DNA of 64,000 nucleotides from an uncultured Lachnospiraceae bacterium (GTDB lineage Bacteria > Bacillota > Clostridia > Lachnospirales > Lachnospiraceae): contig UQLY01000014.1 of the NCBI GenBank assembly GCA_900542015.1, positions 27,440 to 91,439 of the forward strand, read 5' to 3'. Within the stretch, counting starts at the first letter, position 1. Every line of letters starts with the position of its first letter. The position numbers and the translations under genes were made by a program. The notes beneath the pieces are model-generated. The model did not search any database, was not told where the DNA came from, and saw only the letters and a list, made by a program, of their open reading frames with translations. Below are positions 8,635 through 17,095 of the stretch, in pieces.

Positions 8635-8661
8635 TAACAATTCCCCGTTTTGATCCGATAA
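8635..8661 (+). promoter_or_regulatory. Sigma-28 type promoter for flaG-fliD-fliS
   Basis: TAAC (8635-8638), 15 bases, then TCCGATAA (8654-8661) closely fits the SigD/FliA consensus TAAA-N15-GCCGATAA. It lies about 75 bases before flaG and explains how flaG, fliD and fliS stay in the late flagellar class although the DUF3990 module separates them from flgM-csrA. Confidence 0.7.
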
Positions 8662-8737
8662 AATAACTAAGAAGCGCAATATAATCAGTTTTATTTGCGT
8701 AAGTTACTTTAAGTAAATTCACATGGAGGTGGAAAAT

Positions 8738-9166
8738 ATGGTAATTGAACCATTAGGAAGCATGATGTCAGTTCAGACACAGGCGGTACAGAAGGTAGAG
8801 CCTGTACAGCCGGCAGCAGGAAGCACGGATGCGAACCTGCAGGCAGAGAAAGCGTCGGCACCGGATGCGGCAACAGCGGTTGTTAATCAGGTGCAGAACA
8901 AAGAAGAAGGCGCATCCAATGATACCCAGTATCAGAATCAACAGCCCAGCAACGAGCAGATCAAGCAGGCGGTTGAAAAGCTCAATAAGAGTATGCCCAA
9001 TTCGGAAGCTGTGTTTGGTATCCACGAGGCGACAAACAGAGTCACCATTAAGATCGTGGATAAGGATACAAAGAAGGTAATCAGGGAGCTGCCCCCGGAA
9101 AAGACACTTGATATGATCGCAAAGGTCTGGGAAATGGCAGGCATTTTGGTAGATGAGAGACGTTAG
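8738..9166 (+). CDS. flaG: FlaG family flagellar protein
   Basis: The product is about 142 residues. The C-terminal two thirds match the FlaG family (LNKSMPNSEAVFGIHEATNR and DTKKVIRELPPEKTLDMIAK), and the N-terminal 60 residues are Gln/Ala-rich and disordered. FlaG proteins influence filament length, but the mechanism is unsettled. ATG 8738 is chosen because GGAGGTGG (8725-8732) precedes it, while the upstream ATG at 8723 overlaps that site. fliD starts 11 bases later and the genes form a unit behind the sigma-28-type promoter at 8635. Confidence 0.88.
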   Translation: MVIEPLGSMMSVQTQAVQKVEPVQPAAGSTDANLQAEKASAPDAATAVVNQVQNKEEGASNDTQYQNQQPSNEQIKQAVEKLNKSMPNSEAVFGIHEATNRVTIKIVDKDTKKVIRELPPEKTLDMIAKVWEMAGILVDERR

Positions 9167-9177
9167 GAGGGAATATC

Positions 9178-10692
9178 ATGGCAATCAGAATTACAGGATT
9201 GAATTCCGGTCTTGATACAGAAAGCATTATTACGGAGCTGGTCAGCGCTAAAAAAGTTTCCGTTGATAATTTAAAGAAAGAGCAGACCAAGCTAAGCTGG
9301 AAAGTGGACGCATGGAAGGAATTAAATACGAAGATATTCAGCCTTTACAGGAATACGGTGGATAAGCTTCGTTTCGATAACGCCTATGTTAAGAAAAAAA
9401 CCACGGTATCCGACAGCGGACTTCTGACCGTTGTTTCCGGAGAAAATTCCGTAAACGGGGTCCAGACCGCAAGCGTTGAGAGCCTTGCCAAAGCGGGATA
9501 TTTAACCGGCGGAAAGCTGCAGACTTCAAGCGGCGGAAAGGTAACGGGAGATACCAAGGTAACGGATCTGGGGATTGCGGCAGGCACTTCCTTTACGATT
9601 ACTTCCAAAGGCAAGGACACGCAGATTACCATCGACGAAAATACGACGATGTCCGGTCTGGTCAGCCAGTTGAGCGCAGCGGGCGTAAATGCCAACTTTG
9701 ATGAAAACCAGCAGAGACTGTTTATCAGCGCCAAGGAGACAGGTAAGGACAACGACTTTTCTTTCAGCGGGGACGACAGCGTGCTGAAGACCCTGGGACT
9801 GGTGGAAGACCCTGCCAATGCAAACGGCGCGGTTAAAATCGACGGCTCCAATGCGGTATTATATCTGAATGGAGCAAGGTTTGAATCCGATACCAACACA
9901 TTCCAGATTAACGGAACGACGTATACGGTAAACAATGTTTCGGATAAGAATGCGGACGGAACCTTAAAAGAGACCAGCATTACCACTACCGACGATTATG
10001 ACGGTATTTATGATACGATTCGCAGCTTCTTTACGGAATACAATAATCTGATCAATGAAATGGATAAATTGTACAACGCGGATTCCGCTTCGGACTATGA
10101 ACCTCTGACTTCAGAAGAAAAAGAAGCGTTATCGGACACGGAAGTTGAGGAATGGGAAAACAAGATCAAGGGATCGCTTCTCAGAAAGGATTCTTCCCTT
10201 AGCGCTGTTATTTCCGCGATGACTACGACGATGATGGGAAGCGTAACGGTCAACGGAAAGGAAATGTATTTATCCAGCTTCGGCATCAGCACACTGGGGT
10301 ATTTCAATTCCGAAGAAAATGAAAGACATGCGTACCATATCGACGGAGATCCCAACGACGCAGCGGTTTCGGGCAATACGGACGTCTTGAAGTCCATGAT
10401 TGCCAGCGATCCGGAAACGGTTACGAGCTTCTTTACACAATTGTCCAACAATTTATATACGGCGATGACTTCCACAATGGAAAGAGTGCAGGATTTCAAG
10501 AGCATGTATAAAGTATATAACGACCAGCAGATGGATAAAGAACTGAGCGATTATGAAACCAAGATCGCGGAAGCGGAAGAAGCGCTGGCTGATTATGAAG
10601 ATAAATGGTATGATAAATTTGCGGCAATGGAGACGGCGCTTGCACAGCTTTCTTCCAAACAGAATGCGATCAGCTCGCTGTTCAGCTCTTAA
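9178..10692 (+). CDS. fliD: Flagellar filament cap protein FliD (HAP2)
   Basis: FliD forms the cap at the filament tip that folds and inserts incoming flagellin. The 504-residue protein starts MAIRITGLNSGLDTESII, the classic FliD_N start, and ends with a helical FliD_C region (ETKIAEAEEALADYEDKW, then LSSKQNAISSLFSS). The middle, residues 90-300, forms the leg domains. AGGAGG precedes the ATG. fliS follows 48 bases later, the usual fliD-fliS order. A second, diverged FliD-like protein is encoded far away at 42168-43472. Confidence 0.95.
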   Translation: MAIRITGLNSGLDTESIITELVSAKKVSVDNLKKEQTKLSWKVDAWKELNTKIFSLYRNTVDKLRFDNAYVKKKTTVSDSGLLTVVSGENSVNGVQTASVESLAKAGYLTGGKLQTSSGGKVTGDTKVTDLGIAAGTSFTITSKGKDTQITIDENTTMSGLVSQLSAAGVNANFDENQQRLFISAKETGKDNDFSFSGDDSVLKTLGLVEDPANANGAVKIDGSNAVLYLNGARFESDTNTFQINGTTYTVNNVSDKNADGTLKETSITTTDDYDGIYDTIRSFFTEYNNLINEMDKLYNADSASDYEPLTSEEKEALSDTEVEEWENKIKGSLLRKDSSLSAVISAMTTTMMGSVTVNGKEMYLSSFGISTLGYFNSEENERHAYHIDGDPNDAAVSGNTDVLKSMIASDPETVTSFFTQLSNNLYTAMTSTMERVQDFKSMYKVYNDQQMDKELSDYETKIAEAEEALADYEDKWYDKFAAMETALAQLSSKQNAISSLFSS

Positions 10693-10740
10693 GATTGCGC
10701 CGGTAAAAGTAACAGATCAATACGATAAGGAGTTTATAAA

Positions 10741-11130
10741 ATGGCGGTAGTTGGAAATCCCTATGCAAAATATCAGGACAGCAAGATTTTGACAGCTTCT
10801 CCCGCGGAATTGACCCTAATGCTTTACGACGGCATTATCAAATTTGTCAATATTGCGATCGCGGCGATTGATGAAAAGAATTATGAAAAGGCGAATAACA
10901 ATATTATCAAAGCGGAGAGGATTATCGACCATTTGTCGGCGACTCTCAACGAGAAATATCCCGTTTCCAAGGAATTTAAAAATATCTACGATTGTATTAT
11001 GCAGGCGTTGATTCAGGGAAATATCAAAAAAGACAAGGCAGAGCTGGAAAGAGCTCTGGAGTATAGCAGAATGATACGGGATACCTGGAAAGAAGTTATG
11101 AAACGGGCTGAGAAAGGATCGGAAGCGTGA
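10741..11130 (+). CDS. fliS: Flagellin export chaperone FliS
   Basis: This 129-residue helical protein has the FliS signature NPYAKYQDSKILTASPAELT near the N-terminus and LMLYDGIIKFVNIA shortly after. FliS binds the C-terminal helix of flagellin in the cytoplasm, prevents premature polymerisation and brings it to the export gate. ATAAGGAG lies 8 bases before the ATG. Its stop overlaps the GTG start of the next gene (GTGA), so the two are translationally coupled. Confidence 0.95.
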   Translation: MAVVGNPYAKYQDSKILTASPAELTLMLYDGIIKFVNIAIAAIDEKNYEKANNNIIKAERIIDHLSATLNEKYPVSKEFKNIYDCIMQALIQGNIKKDKAELERALEYSRMIRDTWKEVMKRAEKGSEA

Positions 11131-11600
11131 CAAACGAATTGCAGTTGTTAAAGGAAGTGCTGGAAAAAAAAGAAAAGCTCCTGCAGCAGATACTGGATAA
11201 GAGCGCGATGCAGTTAGAGCTTGCCGGCGCGGAAAGTCTTGACGCGGAAGCGTTTGACAGTCTTGTGGATGATAAGACGGAACTGTTGACGGAAATGGAG
11301 AGGCTGGACGAAGGCTTTGACAGCATTTATCAGCATATCAGGGAAGAACTGCCCCGGCAGAAGGATCAGCATAAAACGCAGATCGCGGCGCTGCAGACGC
11401 TGATCAAAAGCACGGTGGATCTGGGAGCGCAGATTCATGCGACAGAGGCGAGAACGAAGGACAAATTGTCCGTTGCCCTGATCAAAAGCAAAAGAGAACT
11501 TTCACAAAGAAAAACGTCTATGAAAAAAGTTTCGGATTATTATAAAATCAGCAATAACCTGAAATATGTGGATTCGTTTTTTTTGGACCAGAAAAAATAA
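11127..11600 (+). CDS. FliT/FlgN-like flagellar chaperone
   Basis: A 157-residue, wholly helical protein starting with GTG inside the fliS stop codon. It is rich in charged heptads (LLKEVLEKKEKLLQQILDKS) and has no membrane segment. Position after fliS is where fliT sits in Firmicutes, and FliT is the chaperone of the FliD cap. The central LVDDKTELLTEMERLDEGFD block resembles FlgN-family chaperones, so the exact subfamily is uncertain and I give no symbol. It is the last recognisable flagellar assembly gene before the glycan island. Confidence 0.65.
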   Translation: MTNELQLLKEVLEKKEKLLQQILDKSAMQLELAGAESLDAEAFDSLVDDKTELLTEMERLDEGFDSIYQHIREELPRQKDQHKTQIAALQTLIKSTVDLGAQIHATEARTKDKLSVALIKSKRELSQRKTSMKKVSDYYKISNNLKYVDSFFLDQKK

Positions 11601-11687
11601 TGCGGGTAATGGTTGTGCCTCTCCTCCTTGCGAGAAGGGGCATAAACTTTTCTAAAATGATTTTTACGGATAACGGAGAATAAGGAT

Positions 11688-13988
11688 ATGCAATTTCCAG
11701 GCAGTTATTTTGAGGACGAGGTCAGGGACGGCTTTTATGTTCCGGGTATGATGAAGAGAGCATGGGCGGCTCAGTTGGAAATACTTGAGGATATTGATAA
11801 GGTTTGTAAAAAATATCATCTGCAATATTTTGCGGAGTGGGGCACTTTGCTGGGTGCGATCCGGCACGGCGGCTTTGTGCCGTGGGATGATGATATGGAT
11901 ATCTGCATGAAACGGCAGGACTATGATATTTTTTTAAAGGTTGCTCCCAGGGAAATGTCCGAGTGGTATCAGTTTCTCAATTTTGAGCACTCGGACGATG
12001 AGGATTATCGATGCGATGATTTTCTGACCAGGCTCCATAACGGCAGCCGCATTCGTATGGACAAACCGTTCCTGGATAAGTTTCACGGCTTCCCTTATGT
12101 GGCGGGAATGGATATTTTTCCATTGGATTATATGGCGCCTACGGCGAAAGAAGATGAAATGCTCTGCGAGCAGGTAAGGGTGCTTTCCACTCTGGCGCAG
12201 TCTTATGAGGCGTATTCCGAGGAAGAACAGGAAGAATATTTAAAAGAAACGGAAAAAATATTCGACTGTGAATTTGACCGCAGCAAATCTTTAAGAGTAC
12301 AGTTTTATATGCTTGCGGATCAAATCTGTGCGACCTATAAGGAAAGCGAGTCCCAATATCTGACCAGTATGGTGCTGCGTACCAAAAAGGATTATAAGGT
12401 GCCCAAGGAATATTATGACGATGTGATCCTGGTTCCTTTTGAAAATACGCAGATCCCGGTTCCTGTGGGTTATGACGGGATACTGAAAATTAAGTATGGG
12501 GATTATATGAAGCCGGTAAGGGACGGAGGTTCCCATGAATATCCTTTCTGGAAAAGACAGGAAAAAGTATATGAGGAAAAGCATAAGCCTTTATTTTGCA
12601 GTTATCAGTATCCCAAAGAGGAGCCCGGCAGAGGAGAAAAAGATATGGATGGCACTACGCTCAAAACGTTGGCGGCAAATATGATAGAACTGTTCGGACA
12701 GGCGCATGAAAGCGTTATCGAGGCGCTTACAAAAAAGGATGCCGCGGGTGCGGCGGGACTTTTGGAGGACTGCCAGGACGGAGCGATCGCTTTGGGCACC
12801 AAAATAGAGGAAATGAAAAAAGACGGCTCCGCAGCGGTCGGCAGGCTGGAGCAGTATTGCGAAGTGCTCTATACCGTCCATGAAGCGATTGCGGATCATT
12901 CGGATTTGGATATAGGCGCCGTTGCGGATGCACTGAATCAGAGCCTTCAGGACGTTAAAGAAAGCGTACAAAAGCATGTTTTGCAGCGAAAAGAGGCGCT
13001 CTTTTTGCCTTATAAGGCTTCAATGTGGGATTCTTTGGAAAGCGTATGGAAGGCGGCTGACGCCGATCCTGACTGTGACGCTTATGTGATCCCGATTCCC
13101 TATTACGATAAAGGAACGGATGGAAAACTGGGCGAGTTTCATTATGAAGGCGACCAATATCCCGATTATGTTCCGATTGTGGATTATCAGACCTTTGATT
13201 TCGGGTTTCATCATGCGGATATGATTTTTATCCATAATCCTTATGACGAATATAATTTTGTGACCAGCGTACATCCGTTTTTTTATTCCGGAAACTTAAA
13301 GAAGTTTACGGACAGGCTGGTATATATCCCCTATTTTGTTCTGGATGAGATCAGACCTACCGACGGGCGCGCGATTGAAAATATGAAACATTTTTGTACG
13401 ACGCCGGGGGTGGTCAATGCGGACGTGGTAATCGTCCAGTCAGAGGCTATGAAGCAGGCGTATGTGAGCGCTCTGACCGCCTGGGCGGGCGAGGGGACCC
13501 GGGACGTCTGGGAGAAAAAGATCCTGGGGCTGGGGTCGCCGAAGTATGACAAAGTGCTGGAGGGCGGAAGGAATATTCAGGTGCCCGGGGACTGGAAAAA
13601 AGTGCTTGAAAAAGCTGACGGAAGCAGAAAGAAAGTGATTTTTTATAATACGGGACTGGGAGCCGTGCTGGAACATGAGGAAGCGGCGCTTGATAAGATT
13701 GAACGGGTATTCGCCATGATGAAAGAGAAGCGGGATGAGCTGGCTCTTTTGTGGAGACCCCATCCTCTGATCCGGGCGACAATACAGAGTATGCGCCCGC
13801 AGCTACAGCAGCGTTACGAACGGATTGTAAATGATTATCAAAGCGAAGCATGGGGGATCTATGACGATACCGCAGATCTGGAACGCGCCGTTTTATTGAG
13901 CGACGCCTATTACGGAGATCCCAGCAGCGTGATCCAATTGTGCAAAAAAGCGGGGATTCCGGTTATGGTGCAGAATATGGACGCTTAA
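11688..13988 (+). CDS. LicD-family phosphotransferase fused to CDP-glycerol-transferase-like domain
   Basis: A 766-residue two-domain enzyme. Residues 25-300 are LicD/fukutin-like: FAEWGTLLGAIRHGGFVPWD and the acidic motif WDDDMD at about 66-71, which in the family binds metal and the CDP-activated donor. Residues 310-430 are a helical linker. From about 430 to the end is a CDP-glycerol:glycerophosphotransferase-like domain (FHHADMIFIHNPYDEYN, VIFYNTG, LLWRPHPLIRATI, LSDAYYGDPSSV). LicD proteins move phosphocholine or polyol phosphate onto glycans, and the C-terminal family moves polyol phosphates. Together with the two CDP-forming enzymes at 26811-28281, this suggests a phosphodiester-linked substituent. 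It begins the island directly after the fliS/fliT genes, so flagellin is the likely acceptor (inference). Confidence 0.75.
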   Translation: MQFPGSYFEDEVRDGFYVPGMMKRAWAAQLEILEDIDKVCKKYHLQYFAEWGTLLGAIRHGGFVPWDDDMDICMKRQDYDIFLKVAPREMSEWYQFLNFEHSDDEDYRCDDFLTRLHNGSRIRMDKPFLDKFHGFPYVAGMDIFPLDYMAPTAKEDEMLCEQVRVLSTLAQSYEAYSEEEQEEYLKETEKIFDCEFDRSKSLRVQFYMLADQICATYKESESQYLTSMVLRTKKDYKVPKEYYDDVILVPFENTQIPVPVGYDGILKIKYGDYMKPVRDGGSHEYPFWKRQEKVYEEKHKPLFCSYQYPKEEPGRGEKDMDGTTLKTLAANMIELFGQAHESVIEALTKKDAAGAAGLLEDCQDGAIALGTKIEEMKKDGSAAVGRLEQYCEVLYTVHEAIADHSDLDIGAVADALNQSLQDVKESVQKHVLQRKEALFLPYKASMWDSLESVWKAADADPDCDAYVIPIPYYDKGTDGKLGEFHYEGDQYPDYVPIVDYQTFDFGFHHADMIFIHNPYDEYNFVTSVHPFFYSGNLKKFTDRLVYIPYFVLDEIRPTDGRAIENMKHFCTTPGVVNADVVIVQSEAMKQAYVSALTAWAGEGTRDVWEKKILGLGSPKYDKVLEGGRNIQVPGDWKKVLEKADGSRKKVIFYNTGLGAVLEHEEAALDKIERVFAMMKEKRDELALLWRPHPLIRATIQSMRPQLQQRYERIVNDYQSEAWGIYDDTADLERAVLLSDAYYGDPSSVIQLCKKAGIPVMVQNMDA

Positions 13989-14010
13989 CAAACAACACTC
14001 ATTGTTTGTT
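13987..14010 (+). repeat. Short AT-rich hairpin between LicD and FkbM genes
   Basis: Nine-base arms (13987-13995 and 14002-14010) pair perfectly around a six-base loop. The stem is AT-rich and overlaps the stop codon of the upstream gene. Only a short T stretch follows, so it may cause partial termination or stabilise a processed 3' end. Confidence 0.35.
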
Positions 14011-14061
14011 TTACATGTATACAATTGGTGTGGGAAAATAAAGACGGGAGCATTTGCAGTT

Positions 14062-15117
14062 ATGGAAAAAATATGGAAAGAAATGGAAGCGGTATACGAT
14101 TTGCTGGAGGATGATCTGTCGAAACAGATTTACGAAAGAAAAGTCCGTTCAATGCTGTTGAACAAGGACGACGCTACGATTGACCTGATGTATGAAACCT
14201 ATCCGGAATCCAGATTGTTAGCGCTGGAGAAGTGTTTTGGGAAAAAGGTTCCGTGCGTTGTTGCCGGAGCGGGCTGTTACGGAGATAAAACATATCGGGC
14301 GCTGACCCATGCGGGTTATGAAGTCACATGCTTTATTGATAATGATGAAAAGAAGCAGGGGAAAACCAAAAACGGAAAGCCGGTTCTTTCTTTTGCGGAG
14401 CTTTGCAGAGGCAAATGCGACGCAGTTGTCATTCTTGACAATATGAGACTGGCAAAGAGCTTTTTCAACGAGCTGGTGGATCTGGGTTATCCCCAGAATA
14501 AACTGTTTTTAAATGTGGACGATACGATCCGCACGACCTTCGGCAATATTTATTTTGATCTTCCGCAGTTATATCATGCGGAAAATGAAGTGTTTTTGGA
14601 TGCGGGCAGTTTTGACGGAGAAAGCACAAAAGAATTTATCAGATGGTGCGGCGGAAAATACAAAAAAATCTATGCTTTTGAACCGTTGGAGGAGGGCTAT
14701 CTTCTCTCTGAAAGCAATCTGCGCGAATACGAAAACATAGAACTGATCAAATGCGCCCTAAGCGACGAAAATGGAGAAACGACATTTGTCAGCTCCGTCG
14801 AAGGCTTGATGGGAGCGCGTATCGGGGATAAAGGAGAACGGACGATTTCCGTTCCGATCAGAACCATTGACAGCATTCTCGGGGGAGAGGAAGCAACCTT
14901 TATCAAGATGGATATTGAAGGCGCGGAGCTGGCGGCATTAAAGGGAGCCGTAGATACCCTTAGAAAGTATAGACCGAAGCTGGCGATCTCCTTATATCAT
15001 AAAAATGAAGACCTGATTGACATTCCGTTGTGGCTGCATAAAAATGTGCCGGGTTACCGGTATTACCTGCGCCACTATTCCAATAAACGCTGGGATTTTG
15101 TTTTGTACTGCATATAG
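14062..15117 (+). CDS. FkbM-family methyltransferase with N-terminal Rossmann-like domain
   Basis: A 351-residue protein. The C-terminal half (about 175-350) is an FkbM SAM-dependent methyltransferase: EVFLDAGSFDGESTKEFI supplies the SAM-binding glycine loop, IYAFEPLEEGY is motif II, and FIKMDIEGAELAALKGA is the FkbM signature. Residues 60-160 form a separate Rossmann-like module (VVAGAGCYGDKTYRAL, CFIDNDEKKQG) that recurs in other enzymes of this island. I chose ATG 14062, preceded by GGGAG, over a TTG at 14002. It probably O-methylates a sugar of the flagellar glycan; the exact substrate cannot be read. Confidence 0.8.
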   Translation: MEKIWKEMEAVYDLLEDDLSKQIYERKVRSMLLNKDDATIDLMYETYPESRLLALEKCFGKKVPCVVAGAGCYGDKTYRALTHAGYEVTCFIDNDEKKQGKTKNGKPVLSFAELCRGKCDAVVILDNMRLAKSFFNELVDLGYPQNKLFLNVDDTIRTTFGNIYFDLPQLYHAENEVFLDAGSFDGESTKEFIRWCGGKYKKIYAFEPLEEGYLLSESNLREYENIELIKCALSDENGETTFVSSVEGLMGARIGDKGERTISVPIRTIDSILGGEEATFIKMDIEGAELAALKGAVDTLRKYRPKLAISLYHKNEDLIDIPLWLHKNVPGYRYYLRHYSNKRWDFVLYCI

Positions 15118-15136
15118 GATATAGGGTTTAAACAAT

Positions 15137-15895
15137 ATGAAGATACATTTTTCGATCGACGATGTGATCGGCTGCCTGCTTTATTTGACCAGGCATGACT
15201 GCGGCTCCGTATTTGAATCCTATGTTTTTGACTTTGCGAGAAGCCTGTGGGAAGATTTCGGCATACATACGACCTGCAACTGCATGTACACCGACGGCGT
15301 ACATGACCTGCGCGAAGTATCGGCGAAGTTTAAGAGTCAGTTTCGGGAAAACAGCGAATGGCTGAAATTCAGCTTTCATTGCTTCGGACCGGATTCGGAT
15401 TATGAGAAAGCGGACAGAGAGACTTTTGCCCGGGATTATCAAAGGGTGATGGGAGAACTGAAGCGGATTGCAGGGGAAGAGGCGTGCGCGGGCGATATTG
15501 TGAGGCTGCACTTCTTTGCGGGAAGCGCAGAAACGGTCGGTTATCTGCGGGAGCAGGGAGTCAGGATTTTACTGACGGCGGATGACGGGCGGCGCAGCTA
15601 TGATTTGGAGCGGGAAGAGGAAGAACGGCTCCGGCGGGACGGTATTATCAGTAAGAACGGGATGACATATATCAGAACCGACTGTCGTGCCGAAAGACCG
15701 CAACAGGTATCGAATGCGGACGGCGCCCGGAAGGATGGCGAACATGCAGAAAGGGAAATGTTTGTACTGTTTACGCATGAAGGGGAATTGGGAAATCAGA
15801 AGATCAGGGACAGGATTTGCGATACAGTCAGAAAGCAGTCGGAAACGGAAAACCATGGCAGGGCGTCTTCCCTGTTTAAGACAGACAACTTGTAA
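15137..15895 (+). CDS. Unknown protein, possibly polysaccharide-deacetylase-like
   Basis: A 252-residue soluble protein that I do not firmly recognise. It has FSIDDV at residues 4-9, FSFHCFGPDSDY near 78-89 and LFTHEGEL near 215. An early Asp-Asp pair, a mid-chain His motif and a late His are reminiscent of NodB-type (polysaccharide deacetylase) barrels, where they hold a metal, but the spacing was not verified. It begins 19 bases after the FkbM gene and is followed 30 bases later by another unknown gene, all on the same strand. Removal of an N-acetyl group from a glycan would fit the neighbourhood (speculative). Confidence 0.45.
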   Translation: MKIHFSIDDVIGCLLYLTRHDCGSVFESYVFDFARSLWEDFGIHTTCNCMYTDGVHDLREVSAKFKSQFRENSEWLKFSFHCFGPDSDYEKADRETFARDYQRVMGELKRIAGEEACAGDIVRLHFFAGSAETVGYLREQGVRILLTADDGRRSYDLEREEEERLRRDGIISKNGMTYIRTDCRAERPQQVSNADGARKDGEHAEREMFVLFTHEGELGNQKIRDRICDTVRKQSETENHGRASSLFKTDNL

Positions 15896-15925
15896 TAGTT
15901 ATAAAAGATAAAACGAGGTGCGATA

Positions 15926-17071
15926 GTGGAGAAAAAGTTATTTTTAGACGCGGGGGTCTGCGTCGGGGCGGATTTGTATTTTACGGCGACGAACTCGCAT
16001 TGCTTATACAGACGGTCGACGGAAACGGGTACCGTCAGCGCTGTGTCGGCGATGGCGACCGGAAGCACGAGGACAAAAAAGTTTGCGGGTATGTTTTTGC
16101 ATCAGAACAGAATCTGGATGATCCCCTGGAGTGAGGACTATTTCTGGATTTATGATATTGAAACGGATGAAATGAAGCATCTGGAGGTACCGGGTATTGT
16201 CAGGAAAAGCGACAAAGGAGCGGTATTTCGCCGCGCAGTGGCGGTTGGAAAGTATATCTGGGCTATGCCGAACTGGGCGGAATGTATCATGAGGATCGAT
16301 ATGGAACAGGAAAGCTTTGACCTCTATGCGGACTGGCCGGAGGGAGTAACCGTGCGTTCTGATGAACCCAATTTTAAAAGCATATCCTATGATGAAGAGA
16401 AAGAGAGACTCTATTTGTTTCGTGACGGATGTAATGAAAACATTGTTTTGGATACAAATGACGGCTCCATGAAAATATTCAAGTTGCCGGCTTGCGGCGA
16501 GTTTGGCTCCATCAAAAATAACAGAATCGTCGTTTCTCCTGTCAGAACAGGGAAACAGGTGCGGATCTTCCAAAGGGACGGCGAAAAAGCGGTTTTAGAG
16601 CGTGAGGTAGAATTACCCGATGACGTCTGGGTGGGGGAAGAATTGTATGCGTACTGGTATGTGGATTATGTGGAAGAAAAATGGTTTCTTCTGCCTAATG
16701 AGGCAAATGCACTTTTGGTTATCAACGAGAATTTAGACTTGGATATTGTGAAAATTCCGGCGGATTCTTATGGGGAAGAAGGAAATAAGAAAATTTTTGC
16801 GGGTTATGAGACGATCAAAATGGGGAATGAGATTTGGATACTGCCCTATGAAGGAAGTCAGATTCTTGTTTTGGACGGGCAGAACCGGATTGTCAACCGT
16901 ATCAAATTAACGGTATCTTCTGCAGGTGAAAAAGATGAAATGGAAGGCTTATTTGCGGAAGTATTGGGAACAGTACGGGGAAAATGGAAGAATGCCGATT
17001 ATGAAAGCGGGACTACGGGCGGCAGTCGCAGCATTATTGGAACGGAAATCTACGAGGCTTTAAAATGTTAA
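15926..17071 (+). CDS. Unknown protein, probable beta-propeller
   Basis: A 381-residue protein starting at GTG with GAGGTG upstream. Repeated blocks of about 45 residues each carry a W or F followed by a turn (NRIWMIPWSEDYFWIYDIET, KYIWAMPNWAECIMRIDME, NEIWILPYEGSQILVLD), which suggests a seven- or eight-bladed beta-propeller. No signal peptide is visible, so it is probably cytoplasmic. I recognise no catalytic motif. Its position between a deacetylase-like protein and a radical SAM enzyme suggests a scaffold or accessory role in glycan modification (inference). Confidence 0.5.
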   Translation: MEKKLFLDAGVCVGADLYFTATNSHCLYRRSTETGTVSAVSAMATGSTRTKKFAGMFLHQNRIWMIPWSEDYFWIYDIETDEMKHLEVPGIVRKSDKGAVFRRAVAVGKYIWAMPNWAECIMRIDMEQESFDLYADWPEGVTVRSDEPNFKSISYDEEKERLYLFRDGCNENIVLDTNDGSMKIFKLPACGEFGSIKNNRIVVSPVRTGKQVRIFQRDGEKAVLEREVELPDDVWVGEELYAYWYVDYVEEKWFLLPNEANALLVINENLDLDIVKIPADSYGEEGNKKIFAGYETIKMGNEIWILPYEGSQILVLDGQNRIVNRIKLTVSSAGEKDEMEGLFAEVLGTVRGKWKNADYESGTTGGSRSIIGTEIYEALKC

Positions 17072-17095
17072 AATAAAAAGTATGGGTTATGAAAT

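Noticed and set aside
11609..11650. Imperfect inverted repeat before the LicD gene as a terminator
   Set aside because: The arms pair poorly and no T run follows.
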